Assembly: GCA_958510875.1 (NCBI GenBank)
Contig: OY294070.1
Location: forward strand, 46,851,576-46,915,575
DNA length: 64,000 nucleotides
From: Endomychus coccineus
Taxonomy: Eukaryota; Arthropoda; Insecta; Coleoptera; Endomychidae
Direction of reading: 5' to 3'
Position numbers and translations under genes: made by a program. This document shows, in pieces, positions 49,062 through 58,727 of the stretch; within the stretch, counting starts at the first letter, position 1; every line of letters starts with the position of its first letter. The notes under the pieces were generated by a model. The model searched no databases. It was not told the origin of the DNA and saw only the letters and a list, made by a program, of their open reading frames with translations.

Positions 49062-50478
49062 GGATCCCGCAGACTGTTGACACGGTGGTGGAAATTGATG
49101 TAGCACGTATTCCTAATGACAGAACAATTCGAAGTTATTACAGTAGGTGAATGCAGTTATGTAAGCTACCGACCGTTGATTTCTGTGGGATGCATGTTTT
49201 TCCGATCTGCACATTTTCAGGACTCTGGTATCATTCTTCCTTATTTAAAATTAGCATTTCACAACTAGTTTCTGTCATTTCATATATAATTTTTGCGTAT
49301 TTATTTCACACATAAGTTGTTGTCATAACATTTTGGATTCAGTTGTTATCATTTGTCAAAACTTTTCTTGGGAATGATTTTAAGAATGATTATTTTGGTT
49401 AAAACATAAGTAATGTTTTATATTTCACCTTTCCAAAATGTCAGGGTGTCAATTTGAGACAGGGTTTCCTATACAACTAACATAGGAAGGGGTAATTTTG
49501 GATTACCTATCCAATTGCATTATTAAGATATAATTTGAGGTGTTACACACCTGCAATTAATAAATGTGGGAAACTGTGATCCAGTGATTCTTGCGTTGTT
49601 GTTATAATGGGAGGTTGCTTAATTTGAGACAGATGTTAGTCTATTCAGGCAAAATCCTAGTTGGGAAAAGATAATATAGTTATAGAAGTGAAATATATTA
49701 TCAAAAATTTTTTTTCTCATTTTAGACAAATAATACAACTAAAGAATTCAGTGTGGTGAGTTATGACTCCTATTTTTTTTATTGATGTAATTTCAATATT
49801 TACATTTAATTTTTTTTCTCACTATTAATTATAGTTATGAATATAATTTTTTCTTGAAGATTCAAGGAATCCAACACTAGATTGAGAGTATCTAAATTAT
49901 CCCTATATCAGGTTCTCTAGACTCCATCCCGTTTACTCTCTTTTAGGTGGATTAGCAAAATAAAGCCCAGTCATTCTCTCTTACTTCTCTCGACTTGACC
50001 ATTATCACCAAGCATTCCTTTTAGTACATCGGATTAAGGTGTATGTGTTTTTTTGACATTGTGTCGACACACCTTTCAGTCAAGTTCCTAAAACTTGAAC
50101 TGGATTCAACTTTTAAATTCATGATTTAAAATTCAATCTTAAGTGTCCTAGCTACACCAACTCCACTCAATTGCTATATTGTATTCAGTTAAGTTTTCGG
50201 ATACTGGAACTATCCTCTTCAGATTTTTTCTTGAATTTATTGGGTAATCTATCTATTTTTATCGTTCGTCAACTTTAGGTATAAACTCAGTAAATATTTT
50301 AACTAATTTTTCTATTCAAAATTTCATATTTGTAGTTTTTTTCTTCTTCTTCAAATTCAGATAATTTTTTTTCAACTTTGTTACAATTAAATTCATTGTA
50401 AGTATCAAACAACATTTTATATAGTAATTTTTTTTTCTTCATTCTTTCGTAAATTCCTTCTTCCAGAGATAGGATGGA
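49062..50478. other. AT-rich region downstream of gypsy P
   Basis: About 1.4 kb without a credible gene. Two similar words, ATTTGAGACAG, occur near 49452 and 49622. It may be the untranslated 3' part of gypsy P; nothing else is recognised. Confidence 0.35.
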
Positions 50479-51848
50479 ATGTAACGACCCGACTTTTGAA
50501 TGGATCGTCACATAGCATTATTCATGATAGAACCCTATAATAATTTGAATATACATATATCTTCGAACTTCCTCCCAATTGAAGAACTCTATCTTCAATG
50601 ATATAGTTAACTGTATTTAAGTAATACGGAGCGGATTGAACGAACACTATATTGTAACCCCCACATCCGAGTGATTAATTAGGAAGGGAGAATCTGAATA
50701 AAACCGATTGCGGATGAAAACTAAGCATCTTAGGTGTGACTGTGAATACAAGGTAGGTCTTAATCAAAGTTATTCATTAAATTGTTTTTAGAGTAGCATT
50801 GAATCTTCTCAATTTCATTCACAATCAGGTTTACTCTGATATATACAAAACTTTGATTGCTTCCTGCTCTTGCAACAGGCACCAAGATCTCTTTATTATA
50901 GACCATTGTAATTTTACCTATTTTAACCTGATATCATTTATTCAATTGGCGAAATCACTTTCCATTATTTTCTGAATGCACGTGGGTTTATTATATCGTA
51001 TATGTATTTGCATTGAACTCCTCATAATACGAACAACGTAGCGTTATTCGAATTGGAAAGGTATGAAACATAAAGAGGATGGGCCAGAACTAACCACTCC
51101 ATAACCATAATTCCACGAGCCCTGTTTCAATATATCTTCGATTATAGAGATGACGTGGGACATGTTGAACTATCCCGTAAATCGTACTAAAGAGGCCTAA
51201 TAATACGAAATCCACCCACGTGGTTCTAGGAATCATTGAACCGTAAATCATATTTTAGTTTCAAATTCAATTCATCATTTCAAACCTTGTTTAAACTTAT
51301 TTCATTACAATCGTATTAAATTCTGGATAATTGTCATATATTAATTTAATCTGTAATTGTAATTATAATTTATCTTGGCTTCACCTATTTAATATTTTTC
51401 CGGCTTAACTCAGCTATTCTCATCGTCATTACTGAGTCAGTGCACATATTAAATCTTCTACTCGTGTATTTTTCTTTCTCGATAGGAGGATATTGGATCC
51501 AATACATTAATAGAGACCTCGCGGAGTCACCATCAGGACCACAGGAGATACACAGGGGAGTAATTTTAATATAACTGTTGCAACTTTCATTACCATGATG
51601 AATTAGATGCTGGTCGTAATCGCCGAGTGAAAGTAGATTGATTACCTTTATTCATAATTTTTCAATTTGATATCGGTGCTCCGAAAGGGCATGCGAGTTT
51701 GTTAAAGATTTGCTATTGTTCATCAATATTTGAATATATTTGTTATTGTTTTTATATGCTTTGTTTCTCTTCCTTTTTACTTACTACCAATTCAATGATG
51801 CTTATTTCTTTATTTATAACAGCCTGAAATTTTTCTTTTTTTCTCGCG
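50479..51848 (+). repeat. Possible solo or partial LTR
   Basis: A purine-rich stretch (AGAGATAGGATGGAA) precedes TGTAACGACCCG at about 50481, and TGGCGCCCAGGG, resembling a tRNA-Lys type primer site, occurs at about 51849. In that reading ~1.37 kb between them would be an LTR with internal sequence on both sides. No second copy is in the window, and the 3' boundary lacks a clear CA. Weak. Confidence 0.3.
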
Positions 51849-51994
51849 GTGGCGCCCAGGGTTTGTTGTTTAAGGAGTAATAGGGCAAGTATCATCATTG
51901 TTAACGAAAAGGGCCGAACAACCACAAATTCGAGCTAGCTTGGGAAATATCAGGAACTTGGGTAAATTCATCTTTTTAATTAATTTAAAATCAA

Positions 51995-52135
51995 GGGAAG
52001 GTGGAAATTACGTAGCTTACACCATGTCTCCTTATTAGTGTCTGCATATCAACCACATATGCAGCGGCGGTTTCATTTATCTTCTGATGCCTGCGGCTGA
52101 TTTGCACTTCCAAATCAATATGATAGTTCGCATCC
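51995..52135 (-). pseudogene. Short LTR-retrotransposon gag-like fragment
   Basis: The minus-strand frame reads INETAAAYVVDMQTLIRRHG, resembling a conserved helix of gypsy/retroviral-type capsid. It is about 45 codons, orphaned between the AT-rich region and the 5' leader at 52160. The parent element is unknown. Confidence 0.4.
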
Positions 52136-52159
52136 AAGATATGGTCTACTCTTGTGGAG

Positions 52160-52559
52160 CCCCGCTTACAGGTGTAAGGCTACAGACTGTGTAGGTCGCC
52201 CTGTTTCCGCAGGCTTTTCCGACTTCGCTGTAGGTTATTTTATATAAGGCGAACCCCCGCTTCCAGATCCCACAGAACTCCTCCTTCTAATTTACCTCTC
52301 AGCGGTGCGGACTGGGATCCAGTTCTACGATATCAGCGAACGGTAGGCAACGAACCGCCCTCGGCTAAGGCCCCTGAGTTGTCAACTCCGAAGTGGGTTT
52401 GTGTCATTTCTTCGGTTTTGTTGCTCCCCTTTGACCTGTCTGTCTTGGGAGATCCTACCAGAAGTCAATTGCCAGACTGCAACCGGTAAAGCTCTCGGGT
52501 TCATTGCAGTTACTAAAGCTCCTCCACCAACTACAAGGTTTTATGACACCTAGGAGGGG
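52160..52559 (-). other. 5' leader of a non-LTR element (possibly E)
   Basis: Shares the CCGCAGG...CTTCGCTG block, the CTCAGCGGTGCGGACTGG block and the terminal ~100 nt with the A, B2 and F leaders. The terminal part can form P1 (52559-52553 with 52525-52519, one mismatch) and P3 as in A, but P2 pairing is weaker (GAAGTC at 52461-52466). No ORF1 follows; a gag-like LTR fragment adjoins instead. Confidence 0.6.
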
Positions 52560-52561
52560 AA

Positions 52562-52752
52562 CCCAACCAACTTAACCTAACCTCTACCTAACCTTACCAA
52601 CCTAACCTAACCAACCTAACCAACTCAACCTAATCAACCTCCACTAACCAATCTGACCTAACCAACCTTACCTAAAATCCTAACCTAAGAAACCTTACCT
52701 AACCAACCTAACCTAACCAATCTAACTCAATCAACCTAACCGAACCAACCTT
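52562..52752. repeat. Telomere-like array, most degenerate
   Basis: About 190 bp of CCTAA/CCAA-derived units with many variants (CTCAACC, AAATCCTAACC, CCAATCTG). It lies between the 52 kb leader and the poly-A (T run about 52752-52760) of F. Confidence 0.8.
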
Positions 52753-53074
52753 TCTTTTTTTTGCGAGGGGAAATCCTTAATGGACAAATTACACTTGGTT
52801 CAATCATGTCAGATAGTGCAGTACTCTCCCTCACTCGTGCAATGCGATGGTACTACCTGTCAAAACCCCTTGATTCGCTATCCTGTATCCAATGCAGTGG
52901 AACCACCGTGGCATTACTTCGCTGCATTGGGGATATTCTATTTTGCTATGATTTCCTACTCATCTGCCGTTTCTTGCCCCTTTTCATATTCCTCTTTGTC
53001 AATCATAATTCCTACAATGAAGTCAGATATATATTTTCATTCTCTCTCCCCCCCATAGCACTATCCAGGAAGTT

Positions 53075-53357
53075 TTAGAGTCGCAATACCATTGCAAGTA
53101 GTTCATTCAGTCTTCGTCTTTCGTTAGCCCATCTCACGCATCTGAAAAATGTATGTTCTGGGCTGTCCATATCAGGACAGAACCAGCATTCGTCTGACTG
53201 TGCCTTGCCAATCCGGGAAAGGTATTGCTTGAAGCTCCCGTGTCCAGTAAGTCCTTGGGTTAGGTGGTAACTTATGATTCCGTGTTTCCTTGAATACCAT
53301 CTTTTGACATCGGGAATTAACCTTTTTGTCCATCCTGCTTTATCTTGTAACCTATTC
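53075..53357 (-). pseudogene. ORF2 C-terminus of F
   Basis: Frame 53368-53075 has GWTKRLIPDVKRW, HLTQGLTGHGSFKQYL and the CCHC finger CWFCPDMDSPEHTFFRC (about 53190-53140). This is the ORF2 tail, continuing the frame that ends at 58728 on the other side of the insertion. About 320 bp of 3'UTR follows to the poly-A run. Confidence 0.75.
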
Positions 53358-53627
53358 AGTAGATACAATCAGCTACATCCCCAACGGAAGTGACCCCGCC
53401 ATTGCTGAGATGAGCCGCCATTGCTGAGATGAGCCGCCATTGGAGAGATAAGGAGTTGGCTGTAATTGTAGTATGTTTGGGGAGGGAGTGGCTTGTGTGT
53501 GATTGGTTGTTGGGGTTGTACGTGGATGGGTGTGGTTTGTTGTGATTGGTTGTGATAAGAGAGAGATTGGATGAGGTGAAGGTGTGGTGAATGTTGCCCT
53601 ATGACAGAGATGACAGTAGTGCCATCT
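53358..53627 (+). repeat. Left terminal inverted repeat (Polinton-like)
   Basis: Inverted match to 58470-58721: shared words CAGCTACATCCCCAACGG, GATTGGTTGTTGG and GAGATTGGATGAGGTGA. It contains an extra ~20-bp tandem unit (CCATTGCTGAGATGAGCCG repeated at about 53398 and 53418) that the right copy has once. Confidence 0.85.
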
Positions 53628-53642
53628 GTAGACAGAGGTTGT

Positions 53643-54801
53643 TCAGTGAACAGTAGCGCCCTCTGATGATAGAAAAAATCGTCTATTGGTTCGACGTTGG
53701 AACGCTCTCAACTGTAAAAAATTAATTAGTATATACAGTCAATGTAAAACTGAAAATATGTAACATACCTCCTGAATTAAAGACGTCATATCCTCACGGG
53801 AAGCATATATAACTATTTCATTAAAATCATCATCATTATGAATAGCTCTTGATGATTTTTGAGGTGCCACAGATGCTGCTGTTGATGTTGATGGTTGTGG
53901 TTTCATCAAGCTAGGAGCAGAAGGTGGTGTTATATCCCTATAAACAATGAAAATGATATTCTAAGAATTCTAATGATCAAAATAACTCACCTTATATCAT
54001 CATCGATGTTGATGATGGGAATTGAAGATGCTGCTTTATTTTCCCTTTTAATGTTCAACGAAGGTGTCCTGGCTCTCTTTCTACATTCATTGAAATTAAA
54101 TTCATTCACGATAACTTCAGTTCCATCTTCCAATGTACAAGTTTCCGGTCTCTTTTTGATGCATCTACAAATAATTTCGATTTAGTTTTCAACAACTGAA
54201 ATTGACTGTATTTTCAATCAACCTACACATTATCGAATAATTCATTAATAACATCTTTGATTCCTCCTTTCATTCTATATTTTTCAAATTTCTTAATACT
54301 ACTACAAAAGAATTTTAATTGGTTTCAACTGAAAATTTGATTACACTTATGAACTTACGCATCAGCAGATATCATTCCATCAACGATGATACCGTCAGAG
54401 GTGGATTTTTGATTTATGTTGAGCTCACCCCCATCATCTAATTTACATAAAATAATTTCACCATGTTTTATAGTGAATTTACTGTAAATAAGTCATTATA
54501 ATTATTAAAGTTTTCAAAACAACTTATAGGATAGACAACATACGCTCATACTGATCTATCTTCATCTAATATTACTATAATGCAATTATCTTGAACCGGA
54601 TCATCATTGTATTTGACCATTGCACCATCATTTTGTTTGGTGTATACAATATATCCACTAAAAATTATTTTTATATGAAATATAGAATCTACTTATAGAT
54701 ATTTCTCAATAAACTTACTTTTCAGATAAATATTCTTGAAGATCTATAGGTGGTGAATATCTGTTTGTCAATTCTTCCAGTGAATTATTTGAATACTCCA
54801 T
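53643..54801 (-). CDS. Seven-exon gene of unknown function in the Polinton-like element
   Basis: Gene model read on the minus strand: exons 54801-54719, 54657-54544, 54481-54359, 54301-54227, 54164-53991, 53937-53769 and 53711-53643. The six introns are 61, 62, 57, 62, 53 and 57 nt, all GT-AG (donors such as GTAAGT, GTGAGT, GTATGT). Phases agree throughout and give about 268 codons from MEYSNNSLEELTNRYSPP to a TGA inside the left inverted repeat edge. The product is acidic and Ser/Asp/Asn-rich, with a short basic segment (CRKRARTPS) and a PPSAPSLMKPQPSTSTAAS linker. One in-frame TGA lies at the end of exon 2 (about 54548); an earlier donor (after 54552) avoids it but puts exon 3 out of phase. 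I recognise no domain. So much intact splice structure suggests the gene was functional until recently. Confidence 0.6.
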
Positions 54802-55185
54802 TTTCATGTAGAGTAGAGAATTTTTGATTTTCACTCAAAGTTTGAAACACAACTAACAAGATGAGAGCGTGAAGAAGATTTTAAGGGACATTGATTAGTT
54901 TTCACGTTGATACGTGGAAAAAAAGGAAACTGATTAGTTTTCACGTTGATACATGGAAAAAGGAAACTGATCAGTTTAATTGACCTGAATCTGTATTTTC
55001 CGTTACTTGATAACAGCTTAGGATAGGAAACCCGATTATTTTTAATTGAAAACAGTTGATAATAGTATTCCTGTTGTTTTATTTTCGATATTTTCTGTTA
55101 TTTGATAACACCTTAGAATAGGAAACCTGATTATTTTCCTGTTGTTTTGTTTATCAATGTACGATTGTGAATTAACTAGGTCGTC
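54802..55185. promoter_or_regulatory. Intergenic region between divergent genes of the Polinton-like element
   Basis: About 385 bp between the start of the seven-exon gene (minus) and the plus-strand polymerase region. It has a tandem direct repeat of ~44 bp (CTGATTAGTTTTCACGTTGATAC- at about 54892 and 54931) and another direct repeat pair (GATAACA-CTTA-GATAGGAAACC-GATTATTT at about 55010 and 55101). A bidirectional promoter would fit here; none is proven. Confidence 0.45.
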
Positions 55186-56179
55186 ATGATTTCGATTTCC
55201 AAAATGTTCTCATTCATTCACTGTTTATCCTTCGAACGAGCACGATCAACTTTGTGTATTATTCTCTTAGGTAAGTTCATTCTCAATCTAATTCATATTT
55301 TCAATAATCTGAAGTAATCATGGGGGGGTTTTCAGATATGACTTTATCTCAAGTTAACCAAATTCTCTTCTGGAGAATGAGGAACTGCTCAATGCGGGGT
55401 ATTATGGGTCATCTTATATACGATTACCAGAAGAAATTGTAAATAAGAATGCCGTAATCAATGTTAAGAATGAGGATGAGTATTGTTTTGCTTGGGCCGT
55501 TATTTCAGCTCTTCACCCTATTCAAAATTATCCACATTTTTCTAATATATTGAAATTACAAAATTTAACCTTTCCTCTACATATCAATCAAGTTGCGATA
55601 TTCGAAAAGAATAATAATATTTCTATAAATGTGTATACGCTGAAATTGTTAAGAAAAAAGAAAAATGGGAATTATGAGTTGCTTCCCACATACATAAGTA
55701 GAACAAAATTATCTCAACACATCAATAATTTATCACTAATCCAAAATCAATATTCTTTGAATGGAGAACATTATGATGAGAATGTAAGATATCATTATTG
55801 TTGGACCAAGAATTTATCAAGATTGATCAGTTTCGAAAAAACATAAAATCTACATATGTGATAGATGTTTAAATCATTTTTATGTTCAACAAAAATTAGA
55901 TGAACATCCAGTATTTTGTAGAGATAATAATCTCTGCAAGGTGAGTTTTTTCCAAATGAGAAAATATTGAAATTCAAAAATTTTGTTCATAAAGAACCTA
56001 CACCCTTCATAATTTATTTTGATTTCGAGGCCTTACTTATACCTATTCAACAATGTAAACCAGATCTTACATTATCGAGTACCAATAAAATTCAACTACA
56101 TGAAGCATACAGTGTAGGATTTTATATAAAATGTTCATATAAACATAACAGCTGGATTCCAAAGAAAGATGTACTATGA
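55186..56179 (+). pseudogene. N-terminal fragment of a type B (protein-primed) DNA polymerase
   Basis: Readings in several frames resemble the upstream and exonuclease regions of Polinton/adintovirus-type PolB: NEDEYCFAWAVISALHP (about 55470), FEKNNNISINVYTL (about 55600), YHYCWTKNLSRLIS (about 55790), a CDRC-like finger with RCLNHFYVQQKLDEHPVFC (about 55865-55920), and FIIYFDFEALLIPI (about 56007), whose D-x-E would be exonuclease motif I. The polymerase palm motifs are absent; similarity ends near 56175. Frameshifts near 55840 and 55950 break it, so no enzyme is expected. Confidence 0.65.
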
Positions 56180-56231
56180 TTGATCATTGTTCGCCGTTGT
56201 TGAAACGAACAAGTTGTGTGTTGTGTGAAAG

Positions 56232-56890
56232 ATGAGCTCCGATAGCGCTATTGATTTGTTGCTATATCAAACTGAAATGGATTATACACAACTTGAATAT
56301 GAAAAACGCATCTGTCAAGAATCGAGACTAATTTGTGAAGTGACATATCCTTCATATAACCTACCTGAATTCAATATCAGTTGGATTAAGTGCTGCACGA
56401 GGATATATTCCAGTCATTAAATTGACAAATGAATTATACTACAAGATTTCTTTTATGCCATTCGAATGGAATATATTCATCGATCGAAAAAACGAAATTA
56501 TGGAATACTTTGACAATGATAATAACACTTCATTACAATTCTCTGCGAACTCAGATAATGATCTTGTGGGAAGTTCTGAATACAAAACTGCCTAAAACAA
56601 ATCATTTTGGATCCTGTGTTCTGTTAGATGGGAAATGTTTCAATCATTTTACATGATCTAATCAACGATAGATTCCGTTATCTGGAACGGAATAGTTGAC
56701 TTTTGCAAGCTATTATCAAACAACATTAATATCGGCTGCACAAATACCAGAGCTGGACAATTTGAAGAAGATTAAGAGAATTATATCAATTCCCAATTCG
56801 GCTAATGGATATTGTTTGTTGGAAGCTATCAATTTCACTCCCGAAAGAGTTCTAAAAGATTATGAACATTTCACATACTACAATGTATAA
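56232..56890 (+). pseudogene. Decayed gene of unknown function
   Basis: ATG 56232 (MSSDSAIDLLLYQTEMDYTQ) opens a frame to 56420. Similar-quality sequence continues in other frames: VIKLTNELYYKISFMPFEWN (about 56380-56450), KTNHFGSCVLLDGKCFNHF (about 56600-56650) and ASYYQTTLISAAQIPELDNL (about 56700-56760), ending near 56890. It looks like one ~200-residue protein broken by at least two frameshifts. I do not recognise the family. Confidence 0.45.
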
Positions 56891-56929
56891 AAATCTTGAA
56901 CATATTATAATTAATTCAGTTCTATCAAG

Positions 56930-57133
56930 ATGGCTCTCCTGAGCGTAAGTTTCGTCATCCTTCACGCCATCATTCAGAATCATATTATTTACATCAATCA
57001 GTCTCCAGATATTATCGAAAGTTTCATCTGTTTCAATGTCAATAACACGTTTGAAGATGATTGGCCTACATATTGGTTTAGAATGGATGTAGATTATTTC
57101 TATGGAAAAGGCTTACCAAATAATCTACTATAA
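56930..57133 (+). pseudogene. Short ORF of unknown function
   Basis: 67 codons (MALLSVSFVILHAIIQNHII to PNNLL). A donor-like GTAAGT occurs near 56945, so the true exon structure is uncertain. No known domain. Confidence 0.3.
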
Positions 57134-57680
57134 ACTTAGATTGGTTTTCTTCAATCGAACATTTGGTGTCACTAGTTGGAGACCTCTTATGATTGGAGCG
57201 AGTGGTGAAGGGGATAACAACAACAATAACAAATGTCAAATTTGAAAATTCAACAAAAATCGTTTATGAGGAGCCTAGTAGTAATTTTAATAATTATCTT
57301 ATTATTATCTCTTCTATAATTATATTGTTAGTGATATGAATAATATCTTGTCTATTATACCATATACGGAATAAGTATGCAATGAAATTATGAATATAGA
57401 AACCACATTGTTTTATTAATAATATCAAATCAGTTGTGTTTGAAGATACCTGTCTCGTTGCATCTGTTTCAACAGTTCTGTTAGCCGATCGAACAGCTCT
57501 GATAACATATGTCGCTAACCGATCTGTTTGAAGATGCCTGTATCTGTTCCAACAGTTCTGTTAACAGATGACGCTACTGTTCACTGAACCAAAGTCTACA
57601 GATGATAATACTGATGTTGTAGTATAATCTGCGCATGTCTTGAAGGTGTAGGTTCAAATAATCAATCAGTTTGTGATAAT
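57134..57680. other. AT-rich spacer with internal copies of the inverted repeat edge
   Basis: No gene. Around 57540-57605 (GACGCTACTGTTCACTGAAC, AGTCTACAGATG) the sequence is the complement of the inner end of the left inverted repeat (53625-53655). CAACAGTTCTGTTA occurs at 57468 and 57550. Confidence 0.45.
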
Positions 57681-57988
57681 GTCTCCTCAATTATACGACA
57701 GTTTTGTTCATAGTGTGTCGACCACCGTTTACGATGCAAAAAAAAATTGTAAGCATATGTCCAAGTTTGATGAAAATCATTGAAGAATTACAATTACCAT
57801 CTAAAAATTGGATAATCACTGCGAAATTTAAAACGTTCATTATTGGCGTCTCAACTGATTACGCATCTGCAGATATTTTCTATTTCGGAGGAAACTTCGA
57901 TCCACCCCCAGAAGATTGGAAGATAGTTGATATGAATTTTGAAGGTCAGTTCATATATAAAGATAGAATAATGACGAAATTCTTATGA
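57680..57988 (+). CDS. Small ORF of unknown function
   Basis: 94 codons from 57704 (MFIVCRPPFTMQKKIVSICP), with IEELQLPSKNWIITAKFKTF and DIFYFGGNFDPPPEDWK. Another frame from ATG 57679 (MSPQLYDSFVHSV) overlaps it for 36 codons and may be an alternative 5' exon. It lies between the spacer and the right inverted repeat. Unknown family. Confidence 0.4.
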   Translation, partial: CLLNYTTVLFIVCRPPFTMQKKIVSICPSLMKIIEELQLPSKNWIITAKFKTFIIGVSTDYASADIFYFGGNFDPPPEDWKIVDMNFEGQFIYKDRIMTKFL

Positions 57989-58108
57989 CGTCAAGTTTAG
58001 GGTATCGTTCCGAAACCGGGATCGTATATACTGGATTGTTTTAGAGTGATACATGATTTTGGTGTTGATTTTTATCGGATCGCACTTCTACCATACTGAT
58101 GTGAAATA

Positions 58109-58297
58109 ATGAACTTGCGCGGCATCCGAAGAGATACCTCCAATTCTTTCGAGTCTAAACTGTTTCGAATGTTTTGTGGGATAAAGAGTGAAGTGGTGAG
58201 CTATAAAATAAGTCCACCAACATTACAAATTTTTTGTTTCGACGTTCTCTTTCGAAATTTTGACAATATCAAAGAATATGCTGCTGATGATGGATGA
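58109..58297 (+). CDS. Small ORF of unknown function
   Basis: 62 codons (MNLRGIRRDTSNSFESKLFR to EYAADDG). Arg/Phe-rich, no known domain. It may be the last exon of the preceding small gene. Low confidence. Confidence 0.3.
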   Translation: MNLRGIRRDTSNSFESKLFRMFCGIKSEVVSYKISPPTLQIFCFDVLFRNFDNIKEYAADDG

Positions 58298-58469
58298 TCT
58301 AGACATTAATTCATTGTCAAACAACTGTCTATGTTCACAGAATAAGTATACAATAAAAATGAATATAGAAATCATTGTTTTATTAATTAATCAGACCAGT
58401 TGTGCTGAAACATCTGTTCCAACAGTGCAGTAGACAGACGGCGCTAGCGCTACTACTATCATTGTTTAA

Positions 58470-58721
58470 AGATGGCGCTACTGTAATCTCTGTCATAGGG
58501 CAACAGCCACCACACCATCACCTCATCCAATCTCTCTCTTATCTCAACCAATCACAACAAGCCACACCCATCCACGTAGAACGCCAACAACCAATCACAC
58601 ACCAGCCACGCCCTCCCCCAAACAAACTACAATCACAGCCAACTCCTTATCTCTCCAATGGCGGCTCATCTCAGCAATGGCGGAGCCACTTCCGTTGGGG
58701 ATGTAGCTGACTCTATCTACT
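58470..58721 (+). repeat. Right terminal inverted repeat (Polinton-like)
   Basis: Inverted partner of 53358-53627. It ends with TAGCTGACTCTATCTACT at 58721, the complement of the left start with three mismatches at 53366-53368. Confidence 0.85.
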
Positions 58722-58727
58722 CTATTC

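Larger units (their letters stand above)
53358..58721 (+). mobile_element. Compact Maverick/Polinton-like element
   Basis: 5364 bp with terminal inverted repeats of about 250-270 bp beginning AGTAGATA and a 6-bp target duplication CTATTC (53352-53357, 58722-58727). Long inverted repeats, AG termini and 6-bp duplications are the Polinton pattern, and the interior contains the N-terminal part of a protein-primed type B DNA polymerase. Full Polintons are 15-20 kb with integrase, ATPase, protease and capsid genes; none of those is seen. It is therefore a deletion derivative or a reduced lineage. It also holds a seven-exon minus-strand gene and short plus-strand genes. Confidence 0.75.

Noticed and set aside
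49062..50478. A hidden host gene in the AT-rich stretch.
   Set aside because: Frames are short and lack any conserved pattern or convincing splice-linked exons; untranslated or degraded transposon DNA fits better.
54544..54552. Exon 2 of the seven-exon gene ending at 54552 (donor GTATGAG).
   Set aside because: This avoids the TGA but then exon 3 begins with a stop in that phase, so the donor at 54543 (GTATGT) with an in-frame TGA is the more coherent model of a lightly damaged gene.
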